Below, in pieces: positions 16,218 to 25,459 of a DNA stretch of 64,000 bases. The translations under genes and the position numbers were made by a program. The first letter of the stretch is position 1; each line of letters begins with the position of its first letter. The stretch is from an uncultured Roseobacter sp. (GTDB taxonomy: Bacteria > Pseudomonadota > Alphaproteobacteria > Rhodobacterales > Rhodobacteraceae), in the NCBI RefSeq assembly GCF_947493125.1, contig NZ_CANLQB010000008.1, positions 51,075 to 115,074 of the forward strand. Reading direction: 5' to 3'. The notes beneath the pieces are model-generated. The model made no database searches. It was not told the DNA's origin and was given only the letters and a program-made list of their open reading frames with translations.

Positions 16218-16926
16218 ATGGACCTCAATGGCAAGAAGGTGATCGTGACCGGCGGCAGCGATGGCATTGGGGGGGCACATCTGCCTCAAGCTGGCGGCGG
16301 CGGGTTGCACCCTTGCGGTCCTCGGGCGCAACGCGGAGCGTCTGGCACAGGTCAGGGACGAGGTGCGGGCAGCGGGCGCGGCGGCCGCGTGGACCTACAG
16401 CTGCGACATGCAGAACAGTGGCGAGATCGCTGCAACCGCGCACCAGATCCTCGTGGACCTTAGCGCGGTTGATGTGCTGATCAACAATGCCGGCGTCTGG
16501 CACAAGACCGGGCCGCTGGACGAGATCTCTGACGAGATGGTCGCAGCCATCCTGCAAACCAACCTCACCGGCACGATCCAGCTGACCCGTGCGCTTCTGC
16601 CTGCGCTGCGGTCCCGTGATGAGGCGGCGATAGTGAACGTGATCTCCAAATCCGGCGTGGTCGCGCAGGCCGGGCAGTCGGTCTATACGGCCAGCAAGTA
16701 TGGCATGCGCGGATTCACCGAGGTGCTGAAGGCCGATGAGGCCGACAGTGGCCTGCGCGTCGCGGGTCTCTACCAGTCCGGCACCAATACCGGGATGTTT
16801 GCAAAGGCAGGAGAGGACGTGCCGAACCACATCTTCACCGAGCCCGAGGATCTGGCGGATGTGGTCGTCTTCATGCTCTCGCGCCCGCCAAAACTCTGGA
16901 TGCACGAGGTGCGCATTGAACTTTGA
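16218..16926 (+). pseudogene. Short-chain dehydrogenase/reductase with a frameshift in a G7 tract
   Basis: The first frame begins MDLNGKKVIVTGGSDGIGG, a clear SDR Rossmann start (TGxxxGIG). At a run of seven G (16269-16275) the reading frame is lost. The protein continues one base further on with HICLKLAAAGCTLAVLGRN to the stop at 16926. The second part has NNAG and the catalytic YTASK motif. Removing one G restores an intact protein of about 235 residues. The change may be a real inactivating insertion, a switchable tract or a sequencing error. Codon use on both sides still looks like normal coding sequence, so any decay is recent. Confidence 0.85.
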
Positions 16927-16978
16927 CAGAAGCGGGCGCGCCCAGGGCTGATGTGGCCCGAAATCCGGGCTTTTGCAG

Positions 16979-17006
16979 TTGACTCGGGCCCGCATCCGGG
17001 TAAAAG
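16979..17006 (+). promoter_or_regulatory. Candidate sigma-70 promoter for rpmG
   Basis: TTGACT (16979-16984) and TAAAAG (17001-17006) are 16 bp apart and lie 60 bp upstream of the rpmG start, in the correct orientation. Confidence 0.45.
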
Positions 17007-17066
17007 CCGGGCTTCAGGATTTTTCGCAGCCTGTCCACCGCGTCGGGCCGCAGCAGGAGACACACC

Positions 17067-17234
17067 ATGGCCAAGCCAACCACGATCAAAATTCGTCTGA
17101 ACTCCTCGGCGGGGACAGGCCATTTTTACGTGACCAAGAAGAATGCGCGCACCATGACAGAGAAGATGGTTGTGCGGAAATACGACCCGGTCGCGCGCAA
17201 GCACGTCGAGTACAAGGAAGGCAAGATCAAGTAA
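17067..17234 (+). CDS. rpmG: Ribosomal protein bL33
   Basis: A 55-codon gene encodes [20 protein letters not shown] and continues through VTKKNARTM and the end YKEGKIK, matching bL33 of alphaproteobacteria. It is the cysteine-free, zinc-independent form. A GCAGGAGA ribosome site precedes the ATG, and a strong terminator follows at 17264. Confidence 0.96.
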   Translation: MAKPTTIKIRLNSSAGTGHFYVTKKNARTMTEKMVVRKYDPVARKHVEYKEGKIK

Positions 17235-17263
17235 GATCGCCTTGACCAACGCTTTGATGAGAC

Positions 17264-17291
17264 GGCCGTGCCCCCGAGCACGGCCTTTTTT
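17264..17291 (+). terminator. Rho-independent terminator after rpmG
   Basis: GGCCGTGC and GCACGGCC form an 8-bp stem around a short C-rich loop, followed by six T (17286-17291). Confidence 0.93.
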
Positions 17292-17530
17292 CATGCAGCA
17301 TGAGCTCTGCGGATCGGGTGAGCTTGGTGGGGGTTCACCAGGTCGCACCGCCCAAAAGGGGCTCAGGTGAGGGCCCGGTGCCGCACCTGAGGGCTGTTCA
17401 CGCAATTGTAAGGTCCAAAACCGCCGATCCTTGCCCGTCTGCGTTGGGCGAGGTCTGGATTTGCGCTATCCTAGGTGGATGTAACGGCACATCTGTGACG
17501 CGGTAGAGCCGCTTCGAAAGGAGAGCCTGA

Positions 17531-18019
17531 ATGACCAAGACCTTACTCAAACGCCGGTTCATGATGTCCGCGACGGGCGCTGCGTTGATCACCGGTGCCA
17601 CGGGGCTGACCGTGCCTGCCAAGGCACAGGGCGTGGCACCCACGCCGTCGATGCGCGGCGGATCCAACAACTACCTGCCGGGCGCGCCCATCGTGGAGCG
17701 GATCGGTGCGGGCGGGTTCTGGATGAGCGGGACGGTTCGGCGCGCTGGCGATGGGGCTCCGCTGCCGGGTCAGCGGATCCAGATCTGGGCCCATACCACC
17801 GAAGGGCATGAACGCGACCCGCACAGCCATGGGGCCACGCTGACGGATGCGAACGGGGTGTTCCGGCTCGAGATGCCGCAGATCGTGCCGGCGTTCGGAC
17901 AGCCGCATGGCCATCTGGCCTATGACAGCGAGGAGTTCGAGACGGTGTTCCTGCGCCCGGTGATGGCGAGCGCCGGCGAAACCAGCCTGGAGGCACATTT
18001 CGTGCTGCAGCCCGTCTGA
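17531..18019 (+). CDS. Exported intradiol-dioxygenase-like protein with altered metal ligands
   Basis: This 162-residue protein has a Tat-like signal (LLKRRFMMSATG, hydrophobic stretch, cleavage near AKAQG). The mature part resembles the C-terminal beta-sandwich of intradiol ring-cleavage dioxygenases: PLPGQRIQIWAHTTEG, ATLTDANGVFRLEM and QPHGHLAYD. The His-x-His pair (PHGH) is kept. The two tyrosines that bind iron in protocatechuate dioxygenase are not visible at the usual places; the loop reads GHERDPHSHG, rich in His. It may bind a different metal or be non-catalytic. It ends 17 bp before a haem-type membrane protein gene, suggesting a periplasmic/membrane redox pair. Confidence 0.7.
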   Translation: MTKTLLKRRFMMSATGAALITGATGLTVPAKAQGVAPTPSMRGGSNNYLPGAPIVERIGAGGFWMSGTVRRAGDGAPLPGQRIQIWAHTTEGHERDPHSHGATLTDANGVFRLEMPQIVPAFGQPHGHLAYDSEEFETVFLRPVMASAGETSLEAHFVLQPV

Positions 18020-18036
18020 GCGGCACGACTCCGGGG

Positions 18037-18633
18037 ATGGGGCGCGTCCTGCGTGGCACGTTGATCTGGGGCGCGCTCCTTTTGTCCATGAGCGTGCCGC
18101 TGATCGCCGCGGGAATGAGCCCGCTGCTGGCCTGGCGCGACCCGGTCTATATTGTCGCAGGCTTTGCCGGGGTGATCGGTCTGGCGTTGCTGGTTCTGCA
18201 GCCGTTGCTGGCGGCGGGAGCCCTGCCCGGTGTGCCGGGTGCGCGCGGGCGGAGGGTGCACCGGTGGGTCGGAGCCAGCTTGATCGCGGCCATTCTCGTG
18301 CATGTGATTGGCCTGTGGCTGACCAGCCCGCCGGATGTCATCGACGCTTTGCTGTTTGTCTCGCCGACGCCATTTTCCGCCTGGGGTGTGATCGCCATGT
18401 GGTGTGCCTTCGGTGCAGCATTGCTGGCGGTGTTCCGGCGCAAGCTGCGGTTGCACCCCCGGCTTTGGCGCGGCTTTCACGTGTCGCTGGCCTGCGTCAT
18501 CGTCGGAGCGACAGTGATACACGCCGTTCTGATCGACGGCACCATGGAGCCGATTACAAAGGCGGCCCTCTGCGCGCTGGCCGTTGTGGCAACCGCGCTT
18601 GCAGCTGTCCGGATCACGGCCCGGAGACGGTAG
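18037..18633 (+). CDS. Ferric-reductase-like transmembrane protein
   Basis: This 198-residue protein has about five to six transmembrane helices. Paired histidines sit in two helices, as in the ferric reductase-like/YedZ-type haem domain: RRVHRWVGASLIAAILVHVI, then FHVSLACVIVGATVIHAVL. No flavin- or NAD-binding domain is present, so electrons would come from a separate partner. It follows the dioxygenase-like gene by 17 bp and is probably co-transcribed. Confidence 0.75.
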   Translation: MGRVLRGTLIWGALLLSMSVPLIAAGMSPLLAWRDPVYIVAGFAGVIGLALLVLQPLLAAGALPGVPGARGRRVHRWVGASLIAAILVHVIGLWLTSPPDVIDALLFVSPTPFSAWGVIAMWCAFGAALLAVFRRKLRLHPRLWRGFHVSLACVIVGATVIHAVLIDGTMEPITKAALCALAVVATALAAVRITARRR

Positions 18634-19230
18634 GGGGCCGGGATATGCGGCCATCGGTGTCTTCTCCCTCGGATCAGATCCAATGCGGGCGCTTGGTGCA
18701 GTGACCGTGCGCCGGTGAGACTGCCCGCCGCTGCTGGGGCAGTGGAACTGGACCGCCGCGACCGTGCCCCTTTTTGGTGACCCCGCCTGTGCCGTGGACC
18801 CGTTTGCCGGAGCGCTGGCGCCCGGTAGCCTCGGTTCTCTCATCTGTCTGAGGAGGCAGCGACAGCGGTCGTGTAGGCGTGGCAGATCGGGGCGCGGGAG
18901 GGCGCAGCGCTGCACAACAGGGTTCTTCGCATCCATCAGCCGCGGGCAGGTCTCAGCCCGACATCTTGCCTGAGATCGTCTGCTTGGGTGTCGACAATTC
19001 TCAATCACGGTGGGGGTTTAGCACGAGCCCCTTCGGCGTGGAGGCGCTGGAACCAACAGTATTTGGCGTCGATGTGACGAGCATGTTGAGACCCGCAGCA
19101 GGCTCTACGTGGCTCTTTGGGGTGGATTTTCGACCTGTAAAATATGGCAAATGACACTGCGTCCATGTTTCCAACTTTTTAAGGCTCTCGTGGCATTCCG
19201 GCCCGAATGCAGATTCGGGAAGGAAGAATC
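18634..19230 (+). other. About 600 bp without a recognisable gene
   Basis: No frame here has a convincing start, a family match or a length that stands out. The sequence becomes more A/T-rich near 19120-19230, where the chemoreceptor promoter and ribosome site must lie. Part of it (about 18705-18760) loosely recalls pieces of a cobalamin riboswitch but lacks a B12 box. It may be a decayed gene. Confidence 0.5.
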
Positions 19231-21711
19231 ATGGCGGTTGAAACGCACCAGTCCGAGGCCACGCGCGGGTCATTCATTCATTCGATTTTCATCAAATGCC
19301 TCGCGCTCGTTGCTGTCTCTTGCATCGTCGTTGCCGGAATTTTGACCTACAAGAACCTCAAGACCAGCCAGGGGCTTGCCAGCCAAGCCATGTTGGATGT
19401 CGGCGAGCAGGTGGTTGAGCAGTTGAGCCAGCGTGCGGGGCCTGCGTTGAATTTCAAGGACTATGATCGATTGAACGCGATCATGACCGACACTGTGGAC
19501 GCCAAGGAAGGAAGCGCAGCTGGGGCGATTGTGCTGTCCCAGACCGGCGATATGGTGGCCAGCTCAATGCTGGACGGTTTGTCACCGGATCTGATGGTCG
19601 CGCTGGCGCGGGAGGTTCTCGAAGATGGCGAGCCGCGCATAAACCCTGAGAGGCTGATCATCGCCCGTCCGGTCTTCGGTGGCGCTGATCAGAACTTGGT
19701 GGGCGTTGTCGCGCTCGACTGGCAGTCAGCTGTGCTGTTTGCTGAGGCGCAGAGACAAATGACGCTATCGCTGCTTTTAGCAATGGCTGTCGTCGTGGGA
19801 ATGTTGGTTGTTGCAAGCCCGGTGGTGAAGCGGGTTGTGGCCAAACCGTTGCTGGCTGTTGCTGAAGCGACCAAAAAGATGTCCTCGGGCGATCTGGAGT
19901 GTGATGTGCCTCAGTTCAAGGCAGGGAATGAGATCGGCCCTGTTTCCAGGGCGCTCACTGCCTTTCAGGCAGAGCTGAAGGCGACAGAAGCTGCGCGCCA
20001 GGACTCGACCATGAAGAGCACGGCGCTCGACGCCGGCTCTGCCGCGATCATGATCGCCGATGCCGACTTCAAGATCACCTATGCCTCGACGGCGGTGCTC
20101 GAACTGCTCAAGGACAAACGCGCGGTCATTTCGGCGCGCATTCCCGGTTTCGATGCTGAAAACATCGTGGGCCAGAGTATCGATATTTTCCACAAAAAGC
20201 CGGACATGCAGCGCAAGATGCTCGGAGCTCTGGGGCCGGATGGACATCACGCCAACCTCGAGATGGACGACGTGACCTTGGAGCTGAAGATCTCGCGGAT
20301 TGACGGAGAGTCAGGCGATCGCATCGGCTATGTGGTCGAATGGGCGGATGTGTCCGAGCAGCGGCTGAACGCGGCGGTGCTTGAGTCGCTGAACGACAAT
20401 CAGGCCCGTGCGGAGTTCGGGCCGGATGGTCAACTGGTGGATGCGAACGCGGCCTTCATGGCCCTTGTGGGTGTGCAATCGGTGTCGGACACGTGCCGGT
20501 TCGCCGAGACCGTATTCGTGGATCAGGACCCGGCCGACCCGAGCCAGGCGATGTTCGGCGAGCTGACGATCCGCGGCACGGACGGCAGTGTCTCGCATCT
20601 TCTCGGTGGTTTGAGCCCGGTCACCTATAACAACGGCGATCTGAAGCGCACTGTGCTGATCGCTGCGGATGTGACGACCGAGCATAAGCAGAAGCGCACG
20701 GCATCGGAAGAACGCGCGCGCCTGCAGGCGGCACAGGATCAGATGATCGCCGCGCTGAGCAATGCTCTGGCGGTCCTGGCGGAGGGCGATCTGACAGTTC
20801 GCATCAATGAAGAGTTCAGCGGATCAAACGATCAGATCCGTCAGGATTTCAACACTGCACTGGAACGTCTGGATGATGCCATCGATTCGGTGGTGGCGGG
20901 AGCCAATGAGATCCATTCCGAGGTGACCGGAGTCGCAGGAGCGGCGACATCGCTGAGCAAGCGCACGGAAAGCCAGGCTGCGACATTGGAAGAAACAGCC
21001 GCAGCGGTGACCGAAATCAGCGCGTCGGTGACCAACTCGGCCGATGGAGCGCGAAGCGCAAACCAGGTGGTCAAGACTGCCGAAGACAATGCGAAATCTT
21101 CCGGCAAGGTCGTGCATGAGGCGGTGACGGCGATGGGAGACATTGCCAAGAGTTCCGCGGAGATCTCGTCGATCATCAAGGTCATCGATGATATTGCCTT
21201 CCAGACCAATCTTCTGGCCCTGAACGCGGGCGTTGAAGCCGCCCGTGCCGGGGACGCAGGCCGCGGCTTTGCGGTGGTTGCGTCGGAGGTCCGCGCGCTG
21301 GCGCAGCGATCCTCGGAGGCTGCCAACGAGATCGGATCGCTCATTTCGGCCTCGTCCGAGAATGTGGATTTGGGCGTGAAGCTGGTTGGAAGCGCCGGTG
21401 AGGCGCTGCAAGAGATCATCACGTCGATCTCGGACATCTCCTCCTATGTGTCGCAGATTGCCAGCGCTTCCGAGGAGCAGTCGTCAAGCGTCGCGGAGAT
21501 CAGCGCGGCCATGAACCAACTGGATCAGGTGACGCAGGAGAACGCCGCCATGTTCGAGGAAACCACAGCGGCGTCGCAGAACCTGTCGCGGGTGGCGAAT
21601 GACCTGACGGCGCGTGTGCAGCGGTTCTCGACCCGTTCGCAGTCCCGGCAGGACGATCAGGATGTCATGGATGGGTCGGAGCAAGATGATGAAATGGCGC
21701 GCTGGGCCTAA
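19231..21711 (+). CDS. Methyl-accepting chemotaxis protein with HAMP and PAS-like regions
   Basis: This 826-residue receptor has a first transmembrane helix at about 18-39, a roughly 140-residue periplasmic sensor, a second helix at about 180-200 and a HAMP domain. Two PAS-like regions (roughly 265-380 and 380-490) and a linker with LAEGDLTVRINEEFSG follow. The MCP signalling domain comes next, with the hairpin-tip signature FQTNLLALNAGVEAARAG near residue 658. It lacks a C-terminal CheR-binding pentapeptide. The start at 19231 is set by a GGAAGGAA ribosome site. No che genes are nearby, so it is an orphan receptor locus. Confidence 0.92.
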   Translation: MAVETHQSEATRGSFIHSIFIKCLALVAVSCIVVAGILTYKNLKTSQGLASQAMLDVGEQVVEQLSQRAGPALNFKDYDRLNAIMTDTVDAKEGSAAGAIVLSQTGDMVASSMLDGLSPDLMVALAREVLEDGEPRINPERLIIARPVFGGADQNLVGVVALDWQSAVLFAEAQRQMTLSLLLAMAVVVGMLVVASPVVKRVVAKPLLAVAEATKKMSSGDLECDVPQFKAGNEIGPVSRALTAFQAELKATEAARQDSTMKSTALDAGSAAIMIADADFKITYASTAVLELLKDKRAVISARIPGFDAENIVGQSIDIFHKKPDMQRKMLGALGPDGHHANLEMDDVTLELKISRIDGESGDRIGYVVEWADVSEQRLNAAVLESLNDNQARAEFGPDGQLVDANAAFMALVGVQSVSDTCRFAETVFVDQDPADPSQAMFGELTIRGTDGSVSHLLGGLSPVTYNNGDLKRTVLIAADVTTEHKQKRTASEERARLQAAQDQMIAALSNALAVLAEGDLTVRINEEFSGSNDQIRQDFNTALERLDDAIDSVVAGANEIHSEVTGVAGAATSLSKRTESQAATLEETAAAVTEISASVTNSADGARSANQVVKTAEDNAKSSGKVVHEAVTAMGDIAKSSAEISSIIKVIDDIAFQTNLLALNAGVEAARAGDAGRGFAVVASEVRALAQRSSEAANEIGSLISASSENVDLGVKLVGSAGEALQEIITSISDISSYVSQIASASEEQSSSVAEISAAMNQLDQVTQENAAMFEETTAASQNLSRVANDLTARVQRFSTRSQSRQDDQDVMDGSEQDDEMARWA

Positions 21712-21978
21712 GCGGCGGTCCGGGCGCCTTGCTCTCTGACGCCATTGCAGCACGGTTGAGACTGCGCTTTCGGTAGCGCCATTGAGATGGGCTCTCGTGG
21801 CGTGGTGTCCAGGCGTCAGCAGCACCGGGGTGCGATGGCTCCGACAGCGTTGGCAGGCGCGGGCTGGTCATGCCACCATGGCCTCTTCTGGGTCGCAATC
21901 ATCTCTCGAGATGTGCAGGCCAAGTTGGTGCTCGCCGCTGCGGCGCAGCCCTGCATGGGAGTGCCGAACGCGTTTGGA

Positions 21979-23202
21979 TCAGGGCCCCTTGGCAGCGGCC
22001 GGCTTTTCCGCCTCGAATTCGATGGCTGCCTGGGTGTCACCGGCGATGGCCCGCTCGAAGGCGGAGAGCCGTTTGTAGATTGACATCAGCTCAACGATTG
22101 TTGTCCAGGACATGACCAGAAACTGGAATGAGCCCTCAACCCGCTGGAACGCGCGCAGAATCTGCTGCATCACACCGAGCGTTACACCAGCGTTGATGAT
22201 CGTCGGACCCAGCGCGATGTAGGGCAGGATCGCCCCGGCCTGAAGATAGGAATATCGCACGACATTGAAGTAGAGGTAATTCAGGTAGAGGCGGAAATAG
22301 TTTTTCCGCACGTTGGAGAACAGTTCTGCAAGGGTAGGGGGTTGCGCCCGTTCGGCGTTGTCTTCGCCCAGAACCAACTCCTTGCGGAACGCCGCCTCGA
22401 CACGCTGGTTGCGAAATTCCAGCCCCGGCAGGCGCCAGCCGGCGAGGCCCAGCAGCGCCGTGCCGACGACCGACCACAGGATGGCGACGAACACCAGCGC
22501 CTGCGGAACCTCGCCGACGACGGGAAGCTCCGTGACGAAGGAGGACAGCCCCCAGAGGATCGGGAGGAAGGCCAGCAAGGTCATGACCGCATCGATGAAG
22601 CGCGATCCGAGGGACTCCATGATCCGCGCAAACAGCATGGTGTCTTCTTGGATTCGCTGCGACGCCCCTTCGATATGACGGATTTTGGGCCAGAGCGAGA
22701 CGTAGTGGTCGTTCATCGCCGTGCGCCACCGAAAGACGTAGTGGGAGGTGAAGAATGCCACGATCACTGCCGTGATGATGAACACCATGGCGATCTTCAG
22801 GAACGTGGCGAGCTGTGCGTAGTAATCTCCGGCGCTGACTGAATTGGGCTCCGCCAGGGCCTGCTGCACGATGTCGTAGAAGGTGCCGAACCACTCGTTG
22901 ATCATGACGTCGAGCTGCACTTGAAACCAGGTGGCAAAGACGATCAGCGCCGATCCGGCCACCGACCATTTCGCCCAAGGGTGATCGGTCTGGCGCAGCC
23001 AGAACAGGACAAAAGCGCCGTAGCAGAGCGCCGTGTATTCGTAGAGCCAGACCCGGCTCGGCTCCCACCCGAAGAGGCCCGAGAGGCCAAGGCGGTCTTC
23101 CCAGTCGCTGAACTCGATCTGCCACAGCGAGACGCAGATGATGGACCAGATCACCGCCGTGAGCAGGAAGCGTTTGGGGTTTGGAAAAAACGAGTGGAAC
23201 AT
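21979..23202 (-). CDS. sbmA: SbmA/BacA-like peptide transporter
   Basis: This 407-residue inner-membrane protein has the SbmA/BacA arrangement: seven to eight helices and motifs FFTSHYVFRWRTAMNDHYV, EGASQRIQEDTM and NYFRLYLNYLYFNVVRYSYLQ. The family imports proline-rich and other peptides, driven by the proton gradient, and in rhizobia is needed for symbiosis. It lacks the ATPase domain of BclA relatives. It lies 11 bp after the HugZ-like gene and is probably co-transcribed with it. Confidence 0.92.
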   Translation of the reverse strand: MFHSFFPNPKRFLLTAVIWSIICVSLWQIEFSDWEDRLGLSGLFGWEPSRVWLYEYTALCYGAFVLFWLRQTDHPWAKWSVAGSALIVFATWFQVQLDVMINEWFGTFYDIVQQALAEPNSVSAGDYYAQLATFLKIAMVFIITAVIVAFFTSHYVFRWRTAMNDHYVSLWPKIRHIEGASQRIQEDTMLFARIMESLGSRFIDAVMTLLAFLPILWGLSSFVTELPVVGEVPQALVFVAILWSVVGTALLGLAGWRLPGLEFRNQRVEAAFRKELVLGEDNAERAQPPTLAELFSNVRKNYFRLYLNYLYFNVVRYSYLQAGAILPYIALGPTIINAGVTLGVMQQILRAFQRVEGSFQFLVMSWTTIVELMSIYKRLSAFERAIAGDTQAAIEFEAEKPAAAKGP

Positions 23203-23213
23203 GATCGGGTGCT

Positions 23214-23963
23214 CTAGTTGGAGGTCACTGCGCGGGCGCGTTTGGCCATTGCGACCAGCCGCGGCCGCAATTCTTCTGCGGTCGCAAGCGGTGGATCGAA
23301 CCAGACGCGTGCAGCCCGGTCGGATGACGTGAGGTCCAAGCCTTCAAGATCGACGCAGGCAAGGGTCCACGGGCCTTCGGTGTGGTCGGCGCCCTGCTGT
23401 GCGTAGAGCGCGATGGCGTCGCGATGGTCTTCATTCATATGCGCAACCACGCCGGCTTCCATCTCTTCCAAGTCTGGGTCTGTTGGGGCGAGTAAATCCT
23501 CGCCGGTCAGCTGATAGGCTTTGCCGAAGCCGCCGTTGAACGAGGCCCCCTCGATCTCGAGGCGCCAGAAGGCGAAATCGGCAAGGTCCACGTAGAGTTC
23601 GGCCTTCGGGTGGCGTGCGAGGAAGCGCGCCCGGAGCCGCGTCCGACTGTTATCCGAGACCTGCCTGGCGTGCCCGAATACTGTGATCCGCGGGTGTGCG
23701 AGGGGGTCGCCCCGTCCCGGGTCGCCGAGAAGAACAGAGGCGCGAGGGTCGCTCTCCAGCGCACCGAAGTGGCCCGAGAGTTGCGAAATGAGGAAAAGCG
23801 GGCACCCGCGACTGTCGCTCGCGACCGAGATGCGGCTTGCCATGGGAATGCCCGAGGCCGGGTCAATCGTTGCCAGAGCGGCGTGCCGGGCGGTCCGCAG
23901 GAATGTCTTGGCGCTGCGCCTGACGTCCGCATCGACCGGTTGAAGCACGTCTTTCTTGGTCAC
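23214..23963 (-). CDS. HugZ-like haem-utilisation/pyridoxamine-phosphate-oxidase-fold protein
   Basis: This 249-residue protein has an N-terminal FMN-binding split-barrel domain (LRTARHAALATIDPASGIPM, then a conserved core). It ends in a DUF2470-type domain containing the histidine motif AHMNEDHRDAIALYA. This combination is found in HugZ/HutZ-type haem-degrading proteins and in related proteins of unknown function. No haem uptake genes are nearby. The gene precedes sbmA on the same strand. Confidence 0.82.
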   Translation of the reverse strand: MTKKDVLQPVDADVRRSAKTFLRTARHAALATIDPASGIPMASRISVASDSRGCPLFLISQLSGHFGALESDPRASVLLGDPGRGDPLAHPRITVFGHARQVSDNSRTRLRARFLARHPKAELYVDLADFAFWRLEIEGASFNGGFGKAYQLTGEDLLAPTDPDLEEMEAGVVAHMNEDHRDAIALYAQQGADHTEGPWTLACVDLEGLDLTSSDRAARVWFDPPLATAEELRPRLVAMAKRARAVTSN

Positions 23964-24156
23964 GCGGCCTCCGGCCTCAGGGATTCATCAAGAAGACTGT
24001 CGCAGGTCTGCCCCGCTCCGTAAACCCACCCGTGCCGACACGGCGGCAGGATGCTGTCGGGTGCCCTTCAATTGCGCAGGCAGAGCCCTTTCCGGCCAGC
24101 GTCGCTTTCGGACGGAGGTCTCCCCGGTAGACCGGGGCCGGGTCGGTAGTGCGGAA

Positions 24157-24190
24157 AGAAAAACCCCGCCCGATGTTGCATCGGGCGGGG
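24157..24190 (-). terminator. Rho-independent terminator after the Bax-inhibitor gene
   Basis: CCCCGCCCGATG and CATCGGGCGGGG form a 12-bp perfect stem with loop TTG. On the minus strand it is followed by a T-rich tail (A-rich 24157-24163 on the plus strand). It lies 28 bp after the stop of the gene at 24219. Confidence 0.92.
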
Positions 24191-24218
24191 CAAAAACTTG
24201 GTGCAGATGAGTATGCTG

Positions 24219-24956
24219 TTACTCTCGATTGCCAAAGAGCTGCAGCAGCATCATGAACATATTGATGAAGTTCAGGTAGAGGCTCAGCGCGCCCATGATA
24301 CCTGACTTCTGCAACCACTCCTGGTCGCCGTGATGTGCGTGCGCCAAGTAGGTGTTCTTGATGTTCTGCGTGTCATATGCGGTCAGACCGGCGAAAATCA
24401 GAACGCCGAGCACGGAGATCGCGAACATGATGGCGGGGCTGCCCAGAAAGAGGTTCACGATGGAGGCCACCACGAGACCAATGACCCCCATGATCAGGAA
24501 GCTGCCCCATCCGGAGATGTCTTTCTTGGTGGTGTAGCCCCAGAGCGACAGGCCCGCGAATGCGATCGACGTAATCAGGAAGACCTGCGCAATCGACATG
24601 CCGGTGAAGGCCACGAAGATCCAGGCGATGGACAGACCCATGACCGCCGCGAAGGCGTAGAAGAACAACTGCGCTGCGGCTGCGGAGAACTTGTTGATCA
24701 TCGCGCTGAACCCGAAGACCATCGCCAGGGGCGCGAACATGATGACCCAGCCCAGAATGTTGGGTTGCAGCGTCACCGGATCGCGGAAAATCGCCATCAG
24801 GCCGGGCGCCGTGCCGACCGCCCAGGCGACTGCGAAAGTGATCAGCATGCCTACGGACATGGTGCCGTAGACTTTGTTCATATGGGCGCGCAGCCCCTCA
24901 TCAATCTGGGCGGCGCGGGATCCGGCTGTTGACCGGATTGTATTCACGTCAGCCAT
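24219..24956 (-). CDS. Bax inhibitor-1/YccA family membrane protein
   Basis: This 245-residue protein has seven transmembrane helices. It carries the family signature near the C-terminus (GLTAYDTQNIKN), with Asp residues thought to form a pH-sensing pair, and ends SLYLNFINMFMMLLQLFG. Bacterial members are linked to calcium leak or to FtsH-dependent quality control. The start MADVNTIRSTAG is set by a GGAGGT ribosome site; it is a single-gene unit with a terminator. Confidence 0.92.
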   Translation of the reverse strand: MADVNTIRSTAGSRAAQIDEGLRAHMNKVYGTMSVGMLITFAVAWAVGTAPGLMAIFRDPVTLQPNILGWVIMFAPLAMVFGFSAMINKFSAAAAQLFFYAFAAVMGLSIAWIFVAFTGMSIAQVFLITSIAFAGLSLWGYTTKKDISGWGSFLIMGVIGLVVASIVNLFLGSPAIMFAISVLGVLIFAGLTAYDTQNIKNTYLAHAHHGDQEWLQKSGIMGALSLYLNFINMFMMLLQLFGNRE

Positions 24957-25128
24957 TAAGACCTCCACTTGAAACTCATCTGCGCGCAGACCTTCCGCGC
25001 GCTCTGCGCCAAATATCGGTGGCGTTTGGCTCTATTTCAAGGCTTTTCGGTCGGGAATGTGCCGGTTTGGTAAGATTTGGATACCAAAATGTTAATCTGT
25101 GCCCAGAGAGGCCGCTGGAGCGGGGATT

Positions 25129-25341
25129 TCAGCTGTTTCTCCAGGTGTCCGGCACGTCCCAGAAGCCCCGCCGCGCCTCGATCTGCGCGCGCTCTGAGGT
25201 CACTCCGATATCCTCGAGCCCACGGGCATCGAGTTTTGCCAGCGCCCGGCGCGAGCGCCAGAGGGCCAGATAGGTCCGAAGGCCGACGCGGCGGCGGGAG
25301 GGCATGGAAGCGCGGGATGAAACACTGTCGATCAAGGCCAT
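25129..25341 (-). CDS. DUF1127 small basic protein
   Basis: This 70-residue protein ends in the DUF1127 pattern: WRSRRALAKLDARGLEDIGVTSERAQIEARRGFWD. Such Arg-rich proteins bind RNA or DNA in some alphaproteobacteria and affect phosphate or small-RNA turnover. It is divergent from a LysR gene across 118 bp, so that regulator may control it. Confidence 0.85.
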   Translation of the reverse strand: MALIDSVSSRASMPSRRRVGLRTYLALWRSRRALAKLDARGLEDIGVTSERAQIEARRGFWDVPDTWRNS

Positions 25342-25459
25342 TTGTCAGTTCCTTTCGTGATGTATACCCTGCCTTGCATCAGGGTGCTTGATATATATGG
25401 CAAACCATGCTTCATTTGAGAAACGAATGTTTGTGAAGCTTTTCATCAGAGGTTGTGAT

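Noticed and set aside
16218..16275. Programmed ribosomal frameshifting in the SDR gene
   Set aside because: The needed shift is +1, there is no slow or rare-codon signal, and G7 is not a known efficient slip site. A mutation or sequencing error is simpler.
17264..17530. Extra small gene between rpmG and the dioxygenase-like gene
   Set aside because: After the terminator no frame has a ribosome site or family resemblance.
18700..18870. Possible cobalamin riboswitch (CCGGTGAGAC followed by GGGGCAGTGG)
   Set aside because: There is no B12 box or the conserved tail, and the downstream gene is a chemoreceptor. Kept only as a remark on the gene-less region.
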